Assembly: GCA_032622095.1 (NCBI GenBank)
Contig: CP136064.1
Coordinates: 131,055,605 to 131,119,604, forward strand
Direction: 5' to 3'
Length of the DNA stretch: 64,000 bases
From: Siphonodentalium dalli
Taxonomy: Eukaryota; Mollusca; Scaphopoda; Gadilida; Siphonodentaliidae
In this document: positions 44,324 through 55,218 of the stretch, one piece after another
Layout of the letters: the number at the start of each line of letters is the position of its first letter
How positions within the stretch are numbered: position 1 is the first letter of the stretch
Translations under genes and position numbers: made by a program
Notes under the pieces: model-generated
The model's database searches: none
What the model was told of the DNA's origin: nothing
Seen by the model: only the letters and a program-made list of their open reading frames with translations

Positions 44324-45781
44324 ATGACTCAACCAAAACAACATAAACGTGGAAAAACTAACCGCCCAGAGCGGCAAAAAGACCAGGCTTATTTAGACCA
44401 TTCAAATCTAGTAAAGTTGCTATACAAAATTCTACAACTTTGGCACCATATTAATTTTTTACAGGACCGTTTGGAGAAGAAGGTCCTTCCGAAAGGCTTT
44501 TCGGCCATCGTTGAGTCAGGGCGAAAGAAGACATTCCGACCAGTGCTCCCCTGTGAGGATGTCTTCAATTCGCTTAAAGCGGACGCTTTTCAGTGGGGTT
44601 TAAACTCCATGAAAACTTTGGTAAATTATTATCGGAAAACGGAATCAGAAATTGAAGTCAAGGTTCTTTCGGCTCTTTCTTCTAAAACCCTTGACTTCGA
44701 CCGAGCACGTGACACGGCATTAAAATGGAGACTGAAGAATTTTGGCACCAAATTAACCAATGAGACAAAATCAAAGTTCTTGAGCATCTGTGGTAATCTT
44801 CAGTCCTCGATAGGTACACGAGTTGGCGTCCAAACTCATACAAACAAACGTGGTCGGTCACCCTCCCCTCCCCCACTAATCGCTCGCCAGCTTCAATTTC
44901 AGGATAGTCCAGGCAGGGATCAGACAACGTCGTCGTCTGTGAGATCCACACCAAAACGCGTCAAAGCCACACCACAGCCACAGAGACCTGCACCAAAACC
45001 ACGGACGTCACGCATATCCACTCCACCAAATACATCACTTCAAAATTCACCAGCCAAGAAAACAACACCACCAAAGCACATCTCTTCCAGCCCTCCTTCG
45101 CCTGTTGGTTCCATTGCTTCGATGACATCGCCAGCGATTTCAACATCATCACCATCGTATGCCGAGGTATTATCAACATCACCTAAGGTATCCAAATTTT
45201 ATAAATTTCGTCAACCTGGCCCTAAGAAGGATTGGTCCTTCCCTAAACAGATAAAAAACCCTGTTGTTATTTTAGGCTCTTCTAATGTGTCCCGGATCGA
45301 TGTCGATCCTCCCAAAAATGTTTGTATTGCTTCTTACCCAGGTGGCAATTTAGGTCATTTCTGCAACATGGCCCACAAACTGAAATCGAAGCCAGAAAAG
45401 ACACCTCGACACGTCATCATCAACATTGGCATCAACAACCGAGAGGACTGGAAGACAGACAACGACAAAGGCAAAACAGCAGGCACCACAGCTAAAAGCA
45501 GGGTAACTAACATGGTTAGTAATTTCCGAAAAGTTTTTCCTAATGCGACACTTCATTTTCAGGAAATAAATATCTCATTCAGTTTAGATTCTAGGGACCA
45601 GGATGTTCTGCGTGCCATTAACAGCCAAGCTCGTCAGACACAGAACCTCAAGGTCATACAGGCAATACCCCCCCGCGACTTTCACGTTCACGTGGAGAAT
45701 GACAACATCCACTGGACATCACAGACGGCGGCGAAAATCTACCAAGGCTGGACCAACATCTTTAAAGGTCATTTAAACTAA
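44324..45781 (+). CDS. PLE ORF1, copy 3
   Basis: Same 485-residue SGNH-containing protein as 39705-41162 with one replacement: Gly to Arg at residue 136 (ALKWRLKNF). All SGNH blocks are intact and the frameshift heptamer precedes the stop. Confidence 0.85.
   Translation: MTQPKQHKRGKTNRPERQKDQAYLDHSNLVKLLYKILQLWHHINFLQDRLEKKVLPKGFSAIVESGRKKTFRPVLPCEDVFNSLKADAFQWGLNSMKTLVNYYRKTESEIEVKVLSALSSKTLDFDRARDTALKWRLKNFGTKLTNETKSKFLSICGNLQSSIGTRVGVQTHTNKRGRSPSPPPLIARQLQFQDSPGRDQTTSSSVRSTPKRVKATPQPQRPAPKPRTSRISTPPNTSLQNSPAKKTTPPKHISSSPPSPVGSIASMTSPAISTSSPSYAEVLSTSPKVSKFYKFRQPGPKKDWSFPKQIKNPVVILGSSNVSRIDVDPPKNVCIASYPGGNLGHFCNMAHKLKSKPEKTPRHVIINIGINNREDWKTDNDKGKTAGTTAKSRVTNMVSNFRKVFPNATLHFQEINISFSLDSRDQDVLRAINSQARQTQNLKVIQAIPPRDFHVHVENDNIHWTSQTAAKIYQGWTNIFKGHLN
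45772..45778 (+). promoter_or_regulatory. -1 frameshift site, copy 3
   Basis: TTTAAAC followed by TAA, identical to copy 2. Confidence 0.73.
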
Positions 45782-48144
45782 TTCCTCAGAAGGGCATCAG
45801 CCATGCGGAAAGAGTCGGTCTCGGCACCGAGATAGTCAATCTTGTACCCGACCTTTCCCTGAGCGCTGGTGAGAAATCAATACTTAGGTATGGTCTAACC
45901 TTTGTTCCTACCCCACCCGATCTCAAAGAAACACCACATGTTGTTGAGACGGAGGATGGAACATTGGTTTTACCAGACTCTATGTATGCCATGGAAATGA
46001 ACGGCGGTCCAGCAAGCATGCAATTTAGGGAAGTAACAGCTATGGCTGATTTCTTTCGCAATTCGACAGGTTTAAAAGATCAATTTAAAGAACCTTCGAT
46101 ATGGACCCCCTCTGATCGCCAGATTGACCACTCCATTCCCGAGGTCGCTGGCTTAGTCAAAACCGACATCACAAATTTACCAAAATTTCACAACGAGGAT
46201 AACCTCACTAAAGTTGAAAGAACTGCACTAAAAACTCTTCGCAGCAATAAAAACATTGTAATCAAACCTTGTGACAAAGGCAGCTCGCTCGTCATCATGT
46301 CTAAAGAAAATTACATTCTAGAAGCGACGCGCCAATTAAGCAACACTAAATATTACAAACCATTGGATGGGCCAATTTGGAAATCCAATGTTTTAAGATT
46401 CAATCTCATTCTCAAAAGCTTGCTGGACCAGGACGTTTTAAAGAAAAAACATGTTCAGTATCTAATTGCAAAACCTGAATCCAATAATAGGACATTTTAT
46501 TTGCTACCTAAAATACACAAACCTTTGAGCTGTTGGACTAATCCATACACACCACCCGGTCGCCCCATCATCAGCGACGTGGCTTCGGAGTCGTACCACA
46601 TTTCGGAGTTTATTGATTTCTATTTGAAACCAATTGCTACCCGCCATCCGAGCTATCTAAAAGACACGGAGGACTTCCTCATTAAATTGTCGAAAATTGA
46701 AGTTCCATCTTCTGCTTACCTAATTAGTCTCGACGTGGAATCTATGTATACAAATATTGGAATCGATGCCGGATTAAAGTCAATTAAGAATGCATTTGAT
46801 TTCCACCATGATCCTCATAGACCTGGAGATGAACTACTTCAATTATTAGAACTTTCTCTTAAAGGGAATGACTTTGAATTTAATGGACGATATTATTTAC
46901 AGGTCTCCGGCTGCAGTATGGGCAAGAAGTTTAGTCCTAATTTTGCCTCAATTTTTGTTGCAGAGTGGGAGAAAGGCGCCCTGGCCAAATCTGATAAACA
47001 ACCATTAGCCTATTATAGATTCTTGGACGACATATTTATCATTTGGACTCATGGTCTGGATGAGTTTAGGGTGTTCTTGGACATCTTGAACAGTCATGAC
47101 GAATCAATCAAACTCAAAGAATCAATATCGCAAACCAGCATTGATTTCCTTGATTTAACAATATTTAAGGGCCCACAATTTACATCATGCAACATTTTAG
47201 ATACAAAACTTTTTACGAAACCAACGGATTCTCACCAGCTACTTCATCGTAAATCTTTCCATCCGCCAAAACTTTTCAATGGATTGATTAAATCTCAAAT
47301 CATTCGATATCACCGGAACTGCACGAACAGAAGCGACCTAAATCAAGCTTGTTCAGTGCTTTTCCAGGCTTTACGACCGCGCGGCTACTCTAGTAGATTA
47401 CTGCGCCAAGTAAAGTCCGAAACTCTCAGAGAATTGAACTCGTCACGCCATGACCCAACATCGACTGAACCAACAAGGATACGGCACAACCGGCCGGTGT
47501 TGGGTAATGGTTCAGCCTCATTTTGTCACAAAAAACGATGTTACATCAATACAATAGGATATATCAATACTAGTAACACTTTCACCAGCGAACAAACACG
47601 CATATCGTATCAAATGCATAGCGAACTTAATTGTGATTCTAAAAATGTAATTTACTTAATCACATGCAAAAGATGCCGTATACAATATGTTGGACAAACA
47701 AAAACCTCTCTCAAAGTTAGAATGTCTAATCATCTTTCCAGTGTTCGCAAAACACTCGACATGCAAATTTCCGATCATTTCAACTCATCTAATCATGACA
47801 TTAAATCCCATTTCAGCTTTCAGCCAATAGAACAGACACCAATTCTAGCCGACGAAGACCAAACCGATTCAATACGCCTAGAACGCGAAAATCATTGGAT
47901 GGGCGTACTTAAAACATATCTTCCGTTCGGACTTAACATTGACTACAAAGGTGTTTCTCGAAATTTCTTGTGCTTTCCTCTGATCTACAATCGTAGAAAT
48001 GTTGAAATCGCAAACATTTTCAGAAAAAACTTTGCATTATTAAACACTAAATTGACCGAGCCTCTCGACAAACGGGTTATTATTGCCTACAAGAAAAATC
48101 CCAGTTTGAGAGATATGCTCGTTCGATCTAGACTCAGACCTTGA
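45772..48144 (+). CDS. PLE ORF2, RT-GIY-YIG, copy 3
   Basis: Intact ORF entered from the frameshift site. It differs from copy 2 by one visible replacement (Lys to Thr in SSVRKTLDMQ, just after the GIY-YIG core start). RT and endonuclease catalytic residues are all present as in copy 2. The first ATG in frame is at 45982. Confidence 0.92.
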   Translation, partial: FKLIPQKGISHAERVGLGTEIVNLVPDLSLSAGEKSILRYGLTFVPTPPDLKETPHVVETEDGTLVLPDSMYAMEMNGGPASMQFREVTAMADFFRNSTGLKDQFKEPSIWTPSDRQIDHSIPEVAGLVKTDITNLPKFHNEDNLTKVERTALKTLRSNKNIVIKPCDKGSSLVIMSKENYILEATRQLSNTKYYKPLDGPIWKSNVLRFNLILKSLLDQDVLKKKHVQYLIAKPESNNRTFYLLPKIHKPLSCWTNPYTPPGRPIISDVASESYHISEFIDFYLKPIATRHPSYLKDTEDFLIKLSKIEVPSSAYLISLDVESMYTNIGIDAGLKSIKNAFDFHHDPHRPGDELLQLLELSLKGNDFEFNGRYYLQVSGCSMGKKFSPNFASIFVAEWEKGALAKSDKQPLAYYRFLDDIFIIWTHGLDEFRVFLDILNSHDESIKLKESISQTSIDFLDLTIFKGPQFTSCNILDTKLFTKPTDSHQLLHRKSFHPPKLFNGLIKSQIIRYHRNCTNRSDLNQACSVLFQALRPRGYSSRLLRQVKSETLRELNSSRHDPTSTEPTRIRHNRPVLGNGSASFCHKKRCYINTIGYINTSNTFTSEQTRISYQMHSELNCDSKNVIYLITCKRCRIQYVGQTKTSLKVRMSNHLSSVRKTLDMQISDHFNSSNHDIKSHFSFQPIEQTPILADEDQTDSIRLERENHWMGVLKTYLPFGLNIDYKGVSRNFLCFPLIYNRRNVEIANIFRKNFALLNTKLTEPLDKRVIIAYKKNPSLRDMLVRSRLRP

Positions 48145-48460
48145 TTAACACGCAGTTCAATTAGCTTTTAGCTTATGTCAACACCATTATCCTTAGTTTG
48201 TGCTCAACACAATATTTTATGTCAATTTCCGACACAACCCAAACAAATTTAGCTAGTTCCATCTTTGAATGGCAACAATGCTCAACAAATTATTCAATGT
48301 CAATTTGCGACACAACCTAACAAAATTGATGTCAATTTCTGACACAACCTAACAAAATTTATGTCAATTTCCGACACAACCTAACAAAATTTAGCTAGTT
48401 CCATAGAAATAATTACATAAGAAATCGGATTCCGACCTGTGCCCGCGCTCTCCACACTTT

Positions 48461-48652
<192 letters not shown>

Positions 48653-48930
48653 TAATTATATGTTAATTGCGACGAAAACACATCAAACTCACTGCATGCT
48701 CGACTTGATAAGTGTGTACAGTATTCAAACTTAAAATGTTCGTTGTTGCCCTCTGAAACAGTTATGCTTGTTGGCCTGCACTAATGGATGTATTAAAAAC
48801 TTCTAAAGATTGCATGCAGGAACTCGGGCGGCCGGAACGGTTGCAAACTCATTAATATACTAGCGAAATAACTTCTGAAACGTAAATACGTTTGTATTCG
48901 GACATTTCCCCATTACATCAGTATATCAGC
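48653..48930. other. No supported gene
   Basis: Short unique spacer between the microsatellite and the TATA-like box at about 48932. Confidence 0.4.
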
Positions 48931-48971
48931 TGGATATATAAATACACGCAGGATTGAATTTCGATGGAAAC

Positions 48972-49058
48972 ATGCGCAACTTGAAAGGTCTACCGAATGC
49001 CGCGATTTCAATGTATGTGCTTGCTTCCATGTCATCGCTATCGGTACAAGGCATACAG
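48972..49058 (+). CDS. Candidate first exon of a secreted or membrane protein
   Basis: A TATA-like TATATAAATA lies at about 48934-48943, some 30 bp before the expected start. An ATG at 48972 opens 29 codons, MRNLKGLPNAAISMYVLASM then SSLSVQGIQ, ending on a strong donor CAG|GTAAGTG at 49058/49059. The basic start and hydrophobic stretch look like a signal peptide. No second exon was recognised; it would have to lie beyond 49.2 kb among transposons. A chance combination is possible. Confidence 0.35.
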
Positions 49059-49415
49059 GTAAGTGTGGATACACACTATAGTCTTGTACGTAATTTCTGT
49101 AAATATCGTGTATTTGACGATTTACATGGAACTTTATACAGGCCTTGCAAGTTTTGTCCGCTAACAACCCGATCATGTGTGCTATACAACTGAGCTCATC
49201 TATAATTAAGTTGGAAATTGGAATGAACAGGGTATGGGGCGCCGTTCCTCTATTTATCCCCTATTTGCAGATATCTCCTCGTGGCTAAGAGATATCTCCT
49301 CGTGAATTAAAAGATATCTCCTAGCGATTTAGAGATATCTCCCCGCGAATTAAGAGATATCTGCTAGCAATTTAGAGATATCTCTTAATCGACATGATTG
49401 AGGAGATATGTCCTC

Positions 49416-50177
49416 TAGTGTTCGGTATTCGACGGATTTCGGTATTCGAATATTCGGTTCGAATAACGAGCGAATATTCGAATATTTAGATAAATTATAA
49501 AATTATATAGATAACATATTTTGGAACCAATTTATTAGTTAATGAAATAGCATATTTATCCATGCACATGCTATACGCAAACAAGAGAGAGAAAAAAAGT
49601 CTTTTGGCTTAATAGCAAGAGTTTATCTGTTTATGAAGTTCAAGCAGTCAATGTCCCATGCATGGCTTAATGGTTCTTGTTCAAGAAGTGCAGCATTCGG
49701 ACAGTCTGCGGCTTCAACCGGTTGCGTTTTTCAGTAGAGATCAGCCCTGCGGTAGCCTTTTTAGTTTTGGCATCCAACGTGAAGTGAGTCCATATATCTG
49801 ATATCTTCTAATTTGACGCCATATTATACACACAAGACTTTAGTGACAACGCGAAAAAAAAAAACGATGCCTTAGAGGTCCGCTTCCTATATATGACCAC
49901 ATGCAAGCACGGTCTGGTTTACACATAGCCAATAAAATTATTTCGACGTCATGACGCCAATCATATCAGAACGTTACAGTTACGTCATATTAATTCGTGT
50001 ATGGTCAGTGGAAAATAGACTATACATTTAACAGACCCTCAGACTAATAACAAACCAGGAAACAATTACCCGGAGATTATTCTCGAATATCCGAATAGTC
50101 AAATAATTATTCGAATATTCGAATATTTATTTTTACGAGCGAATATTCGAATATTAGAATATTCGGACCGAACACTA
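49416..50177. mobile_element. hAT-like MITE, 762 bp, perfect 8-bp TSD
   Basis: Starts TAGTGTTCGG and ends CCGAACACTA. ATGTCCTC flanks both sides (49408-49415 and 50178-50185). Subterminal blocks repeat ATTCGAATATTCG. It is inserted into the left array of the foldback-like element and is therefore younger than it. No transposase. Confidence 0.93.
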
Positions 50178-50484
50178 ATGTCCTCGCGAATTAAGAGATA
50201 TCTCTAAATCTCTAAGAGATATCTTCTCGCGAATTAAGAGATATCTCCAATTCATTAGCAGTTCTCCGAGACCCCAATGTTTGTTTGGGAAATAAAACAA
50301 ACACGACTTACATAGGAAGTCCCCAGAGGGCACAGCGAATTTTATTGTGCTCGAGAAAAGTACAAGTAATTCGTTTTGTTCATCCGACTGCGGATAGTGG
50401 CAACATGCATAATTATACATGTATATAGTCTCTTCCAACACCACTGACCCACTGCATAACTGATGCACATGGCATGTATATATT

Positions 50485-51310
50485 AACATACAACACCGTT
50501 CAGCAATACTGCTGAAAATAATCGATAGCATCAGGCCACAGGCATACGCCACACACAGCTATCATAGCGATACCGCTTATACTGGGTGCACACCCTGAAA
50601 TTTCAAGCACATCATCAAGCATGCAAATAAGGGATATTAGATCCTTCCAAGATCCAGACGTATATATGCAGCAATATTCAGCAATACTGATGAATACACA
50701 TCGACAGCTTCAGGCATACGGCACAAACAGCTATCATATATCGATACCGCTTATACTGGGTACACACCCTGCTATTACAAGAACACCAAGCATATGTGGG
50801 ATATTAGATCCTTCCAAGATCCAGACGTCTGCAGCAACATTCAGCAATACTGCTGAAAACACAGACAGCTTCAGGTAAACGCCACAAACAGCTATCATAG
50901 CGATAACGCGCACACTTGGTACACACCCTGCTATTCCAAGCACGCCATCAATCATATATGGGATATTAGATCCTTCCAAGATCCAGAATTAAGCAGCAAC
51001 ATTTAGCAATAATGCTGAAAACACATCGACAGCTTCAGGCATACGCCACAAACAGCTATCATGTCGATAGCTCTATACTGGTAACACACCCTGCAATTTC
51101 AAGCAGCATATATGGGATATTAGATCCTTCCAAGATCCAGACGTATGCAGCAATTTCCAGCAATACTGCTGAAAACACATCGACAGCTTCATGCATGTAT
51201 ACGCCACAAACATATATCATAGCGATACCGCTTTCACCGCGTACACAACCTGCAATTTCAGACACAAGCATATATGGGATATTAGATCATTCCAAGCTCC
51301 AGACGGCACT
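50485..51310. repeat. Tandem repeat, five units of about 160 bp
   Basis: 'gggatattagatccttccaa' recurs near 50631, 50798, 50960, 51114 and 51276 (spacing 167, 162, 154, 162). Each unit also has 'cagcaatactgctgaaaa', 'cgacagcttcaggcatac' and 'acaaacagctatcat'. Open frames through it are a by-product of unit length. Confidence 0.88.
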
Positions 51311-52184
51311 GAACGATATCCGAATATGAATAACTATATAACACATCTCGTGAGCACACCAGCTTTGTTGGTCGATACCGACGAAGCAGATTCCAGCTGG
51401 ACAAGAGCACACTCGAACCGAAATTTCCAGATCCAGGCTTAAATTACCAGCATCGTAGCCCGGACACCAATTAAGGCAGAACGCACTCGAATTAATTGAT
51501 CGTGGAAATTCACTGCCTGTATATATATATACAGATATACACTACAGCCAATACTGCAATCGACACTGAAACTAGAAAAGAAAGAAAGAACATTCAATAT
51601 ATATGCATATCTATATATATATATATAGATAAGATACACGGAGACAATGGCTCCATATGAGTGGTCATTGCTTCAAATGCTTGCTTCAGTGAACCTGAAC
51701 AAATTCACATTTCTTATCGAAATAGCAATGTATCGCTCGACATGAATGCACATCATATATAGCCTGCATAGATAATCTGCATGAAAAGATTCTCGCATAG
51801 TATGTCATGCAACACCCGAAGGTTGCCTGACTGACTTAACGTCGTACTGATATATATATATATATTGACAAAATCGCGGTGATGCGTAGAAACCAAATTG
51901 CTTGCAAAAGACTTAGTAATTCCAATACACATATACGTGCAATGAGTTTATGAATATTCAACAAGCTTATATATGCTTAAATAAATAACCGCTCGCTGCG
52001 ACTCTACAGGTGCGAATGACCCTAGTTCAGTCAGCACGGATTGACATTACCTCACACAATCCGTGCTGAGTACTCTTCTACGCGCACCCGTGCGCTAGAA
52101 GCTAACAGCTTGATTGCCCAATCAATCATTAATCCCTCTGAGAAATCAGTTCCATTCTAATTCGTTACTCAAACGAATAGAACT
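51311..52184. other. Interior of the foldback-like element with two adjacent hairpins
   Basis: TCAGCACGGATTG (near 52035) and CAATCCGTGCTGA form a 13-bp stem with a 13-nt loop. Directly after, CTTCTACGCGCAC and GTGCGCTAGAAG form a second stem. No gene is recognised; TA microsatellites occur near 51521 and 51610. Confidence 0.5.
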
Positions 52185-52325
52185 ATATATATCTCTTAAT
52201 TCGCGAGGAGATATCTCTTAGTGGCACGATTTAGAAATATCTCTTAATTCGCGAGGAGATATCTCTTAGTGATTTAGAGATATCTCTTAATTCGCGAGGA
52301 GATATCTCTTAGGAATAAGGGAGCT

Positions 52326-52759
52326 AAATGTGTTCTAGAGTCGGGGAGCGAGTACACCGCTAAAGGTGAAGGTAACTCATACATGCGACACGTTATTAAA
52401 GGATGACATCGCGTTTATTTGATTTGTACATCATATCTAAATAATTTAAAATGGGGGAATGGATTTTTGTGAGCGGGAAATTTATTTAACTAGCTGCTGT
52501 AGGTCTGGGTTGTTCCAGATCAAATTTGGCTGTGTGATAGCCCTGTCGTACACATGGGGATTTATTTTAAAAAGTAAACACATGACCTATGATTTTTCAT
52601 GCATTTTCGTGATCAACTGGTGTCAATCTAACTAGGTTTACAAACATCACTGGTATGGCCTGCAGGCTTCAATTCAGTGGATTTGGCCGAAACGTTAACA
52701 CTGTCGCCTATGGGAAACCATTTAGTTCAGTGATTCCCTTAGCCACGAGGAGATATCTC
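52326..52759. other. No supported gene
   Basis: Unique-looking sequence ending in a short AGGAGATATCTCTTAG block at 52748-52763. Confidence 0.4.
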
Positions 52760-53319
52760 TTAGTACCAGGGGGGGGGGGGGTCGAAAAAAAATTCCAGGC
52801 ACGTATGATGGGGTGGGTGGGTGTCTCTTGGGTCCAAAAAGCAGTTTTTTCCATATGCCAAATTTTTTGTCCATTCCTGTTATTCAGTCTTATTTTGATG
52901 TGTTTTGAACAGAAACGGGTCATATATAGTTAATAGTAGTTCTATACTACATATAGAGGTTATCAGAAGTTGGATCAGTTGCACAATGGCCAACAATAAC
53001 CCAAATTCAACTTGACAGAACTAGAAACTGCGTTATTGGAAAAATAAAATTTAATCAGGATTCCATCTACTGATACAACAAAATAAGAATAACTATGCAG
53101 AACTCAGCTGAAAATAAGTAATAGAATGAAAGCACACTTGACCATGAAGTGAAATTGGGCTATCCATCCATATTATTCCCAATTATTACGAAGCCTATTT
53201 CTTCAGGCAGTGGCTACCAGCCTGCCATTACACGCTATAACATGTTTCCTCAGTTCTGGTTTCTGAGATGCCCCAAGAAGAGTAGCGCGGGTATATCATG
53301 GTTATGTTTGGTATTACTA

Positions 53320-53408
53320 CTGTTCATCCCAGTTCATCCCAGTTTGAAGAATAATGCTAATACCGTATTAGCATTATTCTTCAAACTGGGATGAACTGGG
53401 ATGAACAG
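53320..53408. repeat. Perfect 89-nt palindrome (44-bp arms, 1-nt centre)
   Basis: CTGTTCATCCCAGTTCATCC opens the left arm, and the right arm is its exact reverse complement around one central base at 53364. As RNA this would be a perfect 44-bp hairpin. Confidence 0.97.
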
Positions 53409-53451
53409 TTGTATTTCCACATGTTTTGATAAACAATTTGATTCCAGCAAT

Positions 53452-53636
53452 ACAGTAATGCCCTAATTAAACGACTCCATAACCACAGCAGAATAGTGGG
53501 TAATTTTTCAGGATTTAGTCAGAAATATGGCTTGTTGTCATTCATCGGAAAGCTCTCCCCTATTTCCGACTAAATCCTGAAAAATTACCTATTATTCTGC
53601 TGTGGTTATGGAGTTGATTAATTAGGGCATTACTGT
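53452..53636. repeat. 185-bp imperfect palindrome
   Basis: ACAGTAATGCCCTAATTAA and TTAATTAGGGCATTACTGT bound arms of about 75 bp with few mismatches, around a spacer 'tggcttgttgtcattcatcgg'. MITE-like or a hairpin precursor. Confidence 0.93.
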
Positions 53637-54212
53637 TTTTCACATAGCAAATATCAAAATATCAAATAATCTGAAATTTGTTGTACCGGTACCATGTATT
53701 ATGTAGAATACTCAAGTGTGATTATGTGACTAGATCATGTGACTATATATTATGAAAATGAATGTTAATAAAAACTTTGGCACTCTGCCTATATATCCCT
53801 TGAAATGTGATTATGTTGACACATTTCTTGATTAATGACACTTATATGATAAATTCAAATAGTATCGTTATCTCATTATGCACTGTTCTATTCAAATATT
53901 GTTCAATAAATTATGATAATGCAGGATAATCAGCTATTTGGTTGCTCAATTGATAATTTTCTCAAATTTAGGGGGGGTGGGTGTCCAAAACTGACCGGAA
54001 AAAACTTCCTGAAACGGAAAAAAAAAGGGTGGGTGTCCAAAATTGCCTGGAAAAAAAGGCCGGAAACGGAAGAAATTGGGTGGGTGGGTCCCCCGAGGCC
54101 GGAAAAAAAAAATCATCATACGTGCCTGGAATTTTTTTCCGACCCCCCCCCCCCCCCCCTGTTAGTACTGCTGAATTAAGAGATATCTCCTCGGCCGCTA
54201 AGAGATATCTCC

Positions 54213-54349
54213 AATTCGGCAGTATTGACAAGAACAGGCTTAAAACGAAGGATCCCTCGCGCAGATTATTAATAAACATACACGTGGCATTTGGGAAAGG
54301 GGAAACATGAAACGAAAGTTAAAGTTTATGTCACATTTTTATCGACAAA
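54213..54349. promoter_or_regulatory. Possible promoter region of the candidate exon at 54350
   Basis: Short unique stretch before the ATGGCG start. No TATA box is evident; the call rests only on position. Confidence 0.25.
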
Positions 54350-54533
54350 ATGGCGGGAGTCTCCGAGATGTCCGAGATGGTGTCGGGTGCACTGCATGCA
54401 ATCAGGACTGAAATTAGCGGAGACTCCGAATCCACATCGGCATTGGAGCCTAGCGGCAGCGATAATACTAATAGCAACACAGCATCCGCCTTATATAGGC
54501 GAAATATAAGTATATTCTCTCCAAATCCAAGTG
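54350..54533 (+). CDS. Candidate first coding exon of an unidentified host gene
   Basis: AAAATGGCGG is a good animal start context. The frame gives MAGVSEMSEMVSGALHAIRT, then a Ser/Asn-rich stretch and SALYRRNISIFSPNPSG. It meets a GTAAAT donor at 54534 after 61 codons plus one base. GC content is higher than the surroundings. I do not recognise the protein. The virus-like element starts only about 40 bp later, which would place that element in the first intron if the exon is real. Confidence 0.38.
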
Positions 54534-54569
54534 GTAAATAAAATATATTATATGCATGTAAGTAGTATT

Positions 54570-55218
54570 GGCTGTCACTCTGGCCCACCCCCTCGCTCGG
54601 GGTCACTCTGGTCAGATTGACAGCCAGCGAGGGGGTGGGCCAGAAAAAATCCAAATCAAATTCTGCGGGCCACTCTGGCCCACTCTGGCCCATGGGCCAG
54701 AGTGGCCCACAGCGAGGGGGTGGACCAGAGTGTCCCGCCCAGGGTCGGTCCAGAGGTTGTGTTAGATTCCAAAGAGTACGGTGAGCGCTTCGAAGGGTTT
54801 TTTTTTTACAGAAAAGAGCACAATTTACTAATGCTTCGATTTTTTCTCGGATTCTAATGGCAGTGTGGTAAGCAAAGGGCGCCCCCATTCGCTGTACACA
54901 CTGAACTTAGAATAATACCGAGCAAAAATAGATGCATTGGTAAATTGTGCAACTTTACCAGTGCATTTTTAACAAAAGCGAAAATCTTCGAATAAATTCG
55001 AAGACGATAGCGTTGTAAAATGCACTTGTAGAAATTGCCGTTCAGTGAAATGTTATGAGATAATGGTAAAATGGTACAGATAAAATTTTCCCGAGTCAAA
55101 TCGGTGTTTTATTCATAGAAATATGATGCTTTTGACAAAAAAAAGAAACACAGCTGATTTGACGTTCGGGGAAAATTGGTAGAAAAACTCAATGACGTTG
55201 TCAACGAGGCCCGCGCAC
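54570..55218 (+). repeat. Left inverted arm
   Basis: Matches 56482-57023 in inverse orientation: 'gaggttgtgttagattccaa', 'gtgagcgcttcgaag', 'aatggcagtgtggtaagc', 'cattcgctgtacacactgaa' and 'tttgacgttcgg' all recur. The outer part repeats TCACTCTGGCCCAC and contains a palindrome around GGGCCATGGGCC-like words near 54690. Confidence 0.88.

Larger units (their letters stand above)
49255..52325. mobile_element. 3-kb foldback-like element built on AGAGATATCTC repeats
   Basis: The left array (49264-49410, continued at 50178-50252) repeats AAGAGATATCTCCTCGCGAA-like units. The right array (52185-52312) has the same unit inverted, TTCGCGAGGAGATATCTCTT. The outer ends CCCTATTTGCAGATATCTCC and, on the other strand, CCTTATTCCTAAGAGATATC are alike. 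No TSD was identified. The interior contains a hAT MITE (49416-50177) and a 160-bp repeat array. A small related array lies at 52749-52760 and 54174-54212. Confidence 0.7.
52767..54161. mobile_element. 1.4-kb CAGGG...CCCTG inverted-repeat element
   Basis: The left end CAGGGGGGGGGGGG followed by TCGAAAAAAAATTCCAGGCA and 'cgtatgatg' is repeated inverted at the right end. TTAGTAC lies directly outside both ends (52760-52766 and 54162-54168). CAGGG termini suggest hAT, though the duplication seen is 7 rather than 8 bp. The right interior (53967-54100) has three diverged units with 'ggtgggtgtccaaaa'. Two hairpins are nested inside (53320-53408 and 53452-53636). Confidence 0.75.

Noticed and set aside
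50621-51442. ORFs of 81-105 residues on both strands
   Set aside because: They follow the roughly 160-bp tandem repeat and shift frame with unit length.
52655-52933. 92-residue plus-strand ORF and its minus-strand partner
   Set aside because: It crosses the border of the CAGGG element at 52767 and has no domain or splice support.
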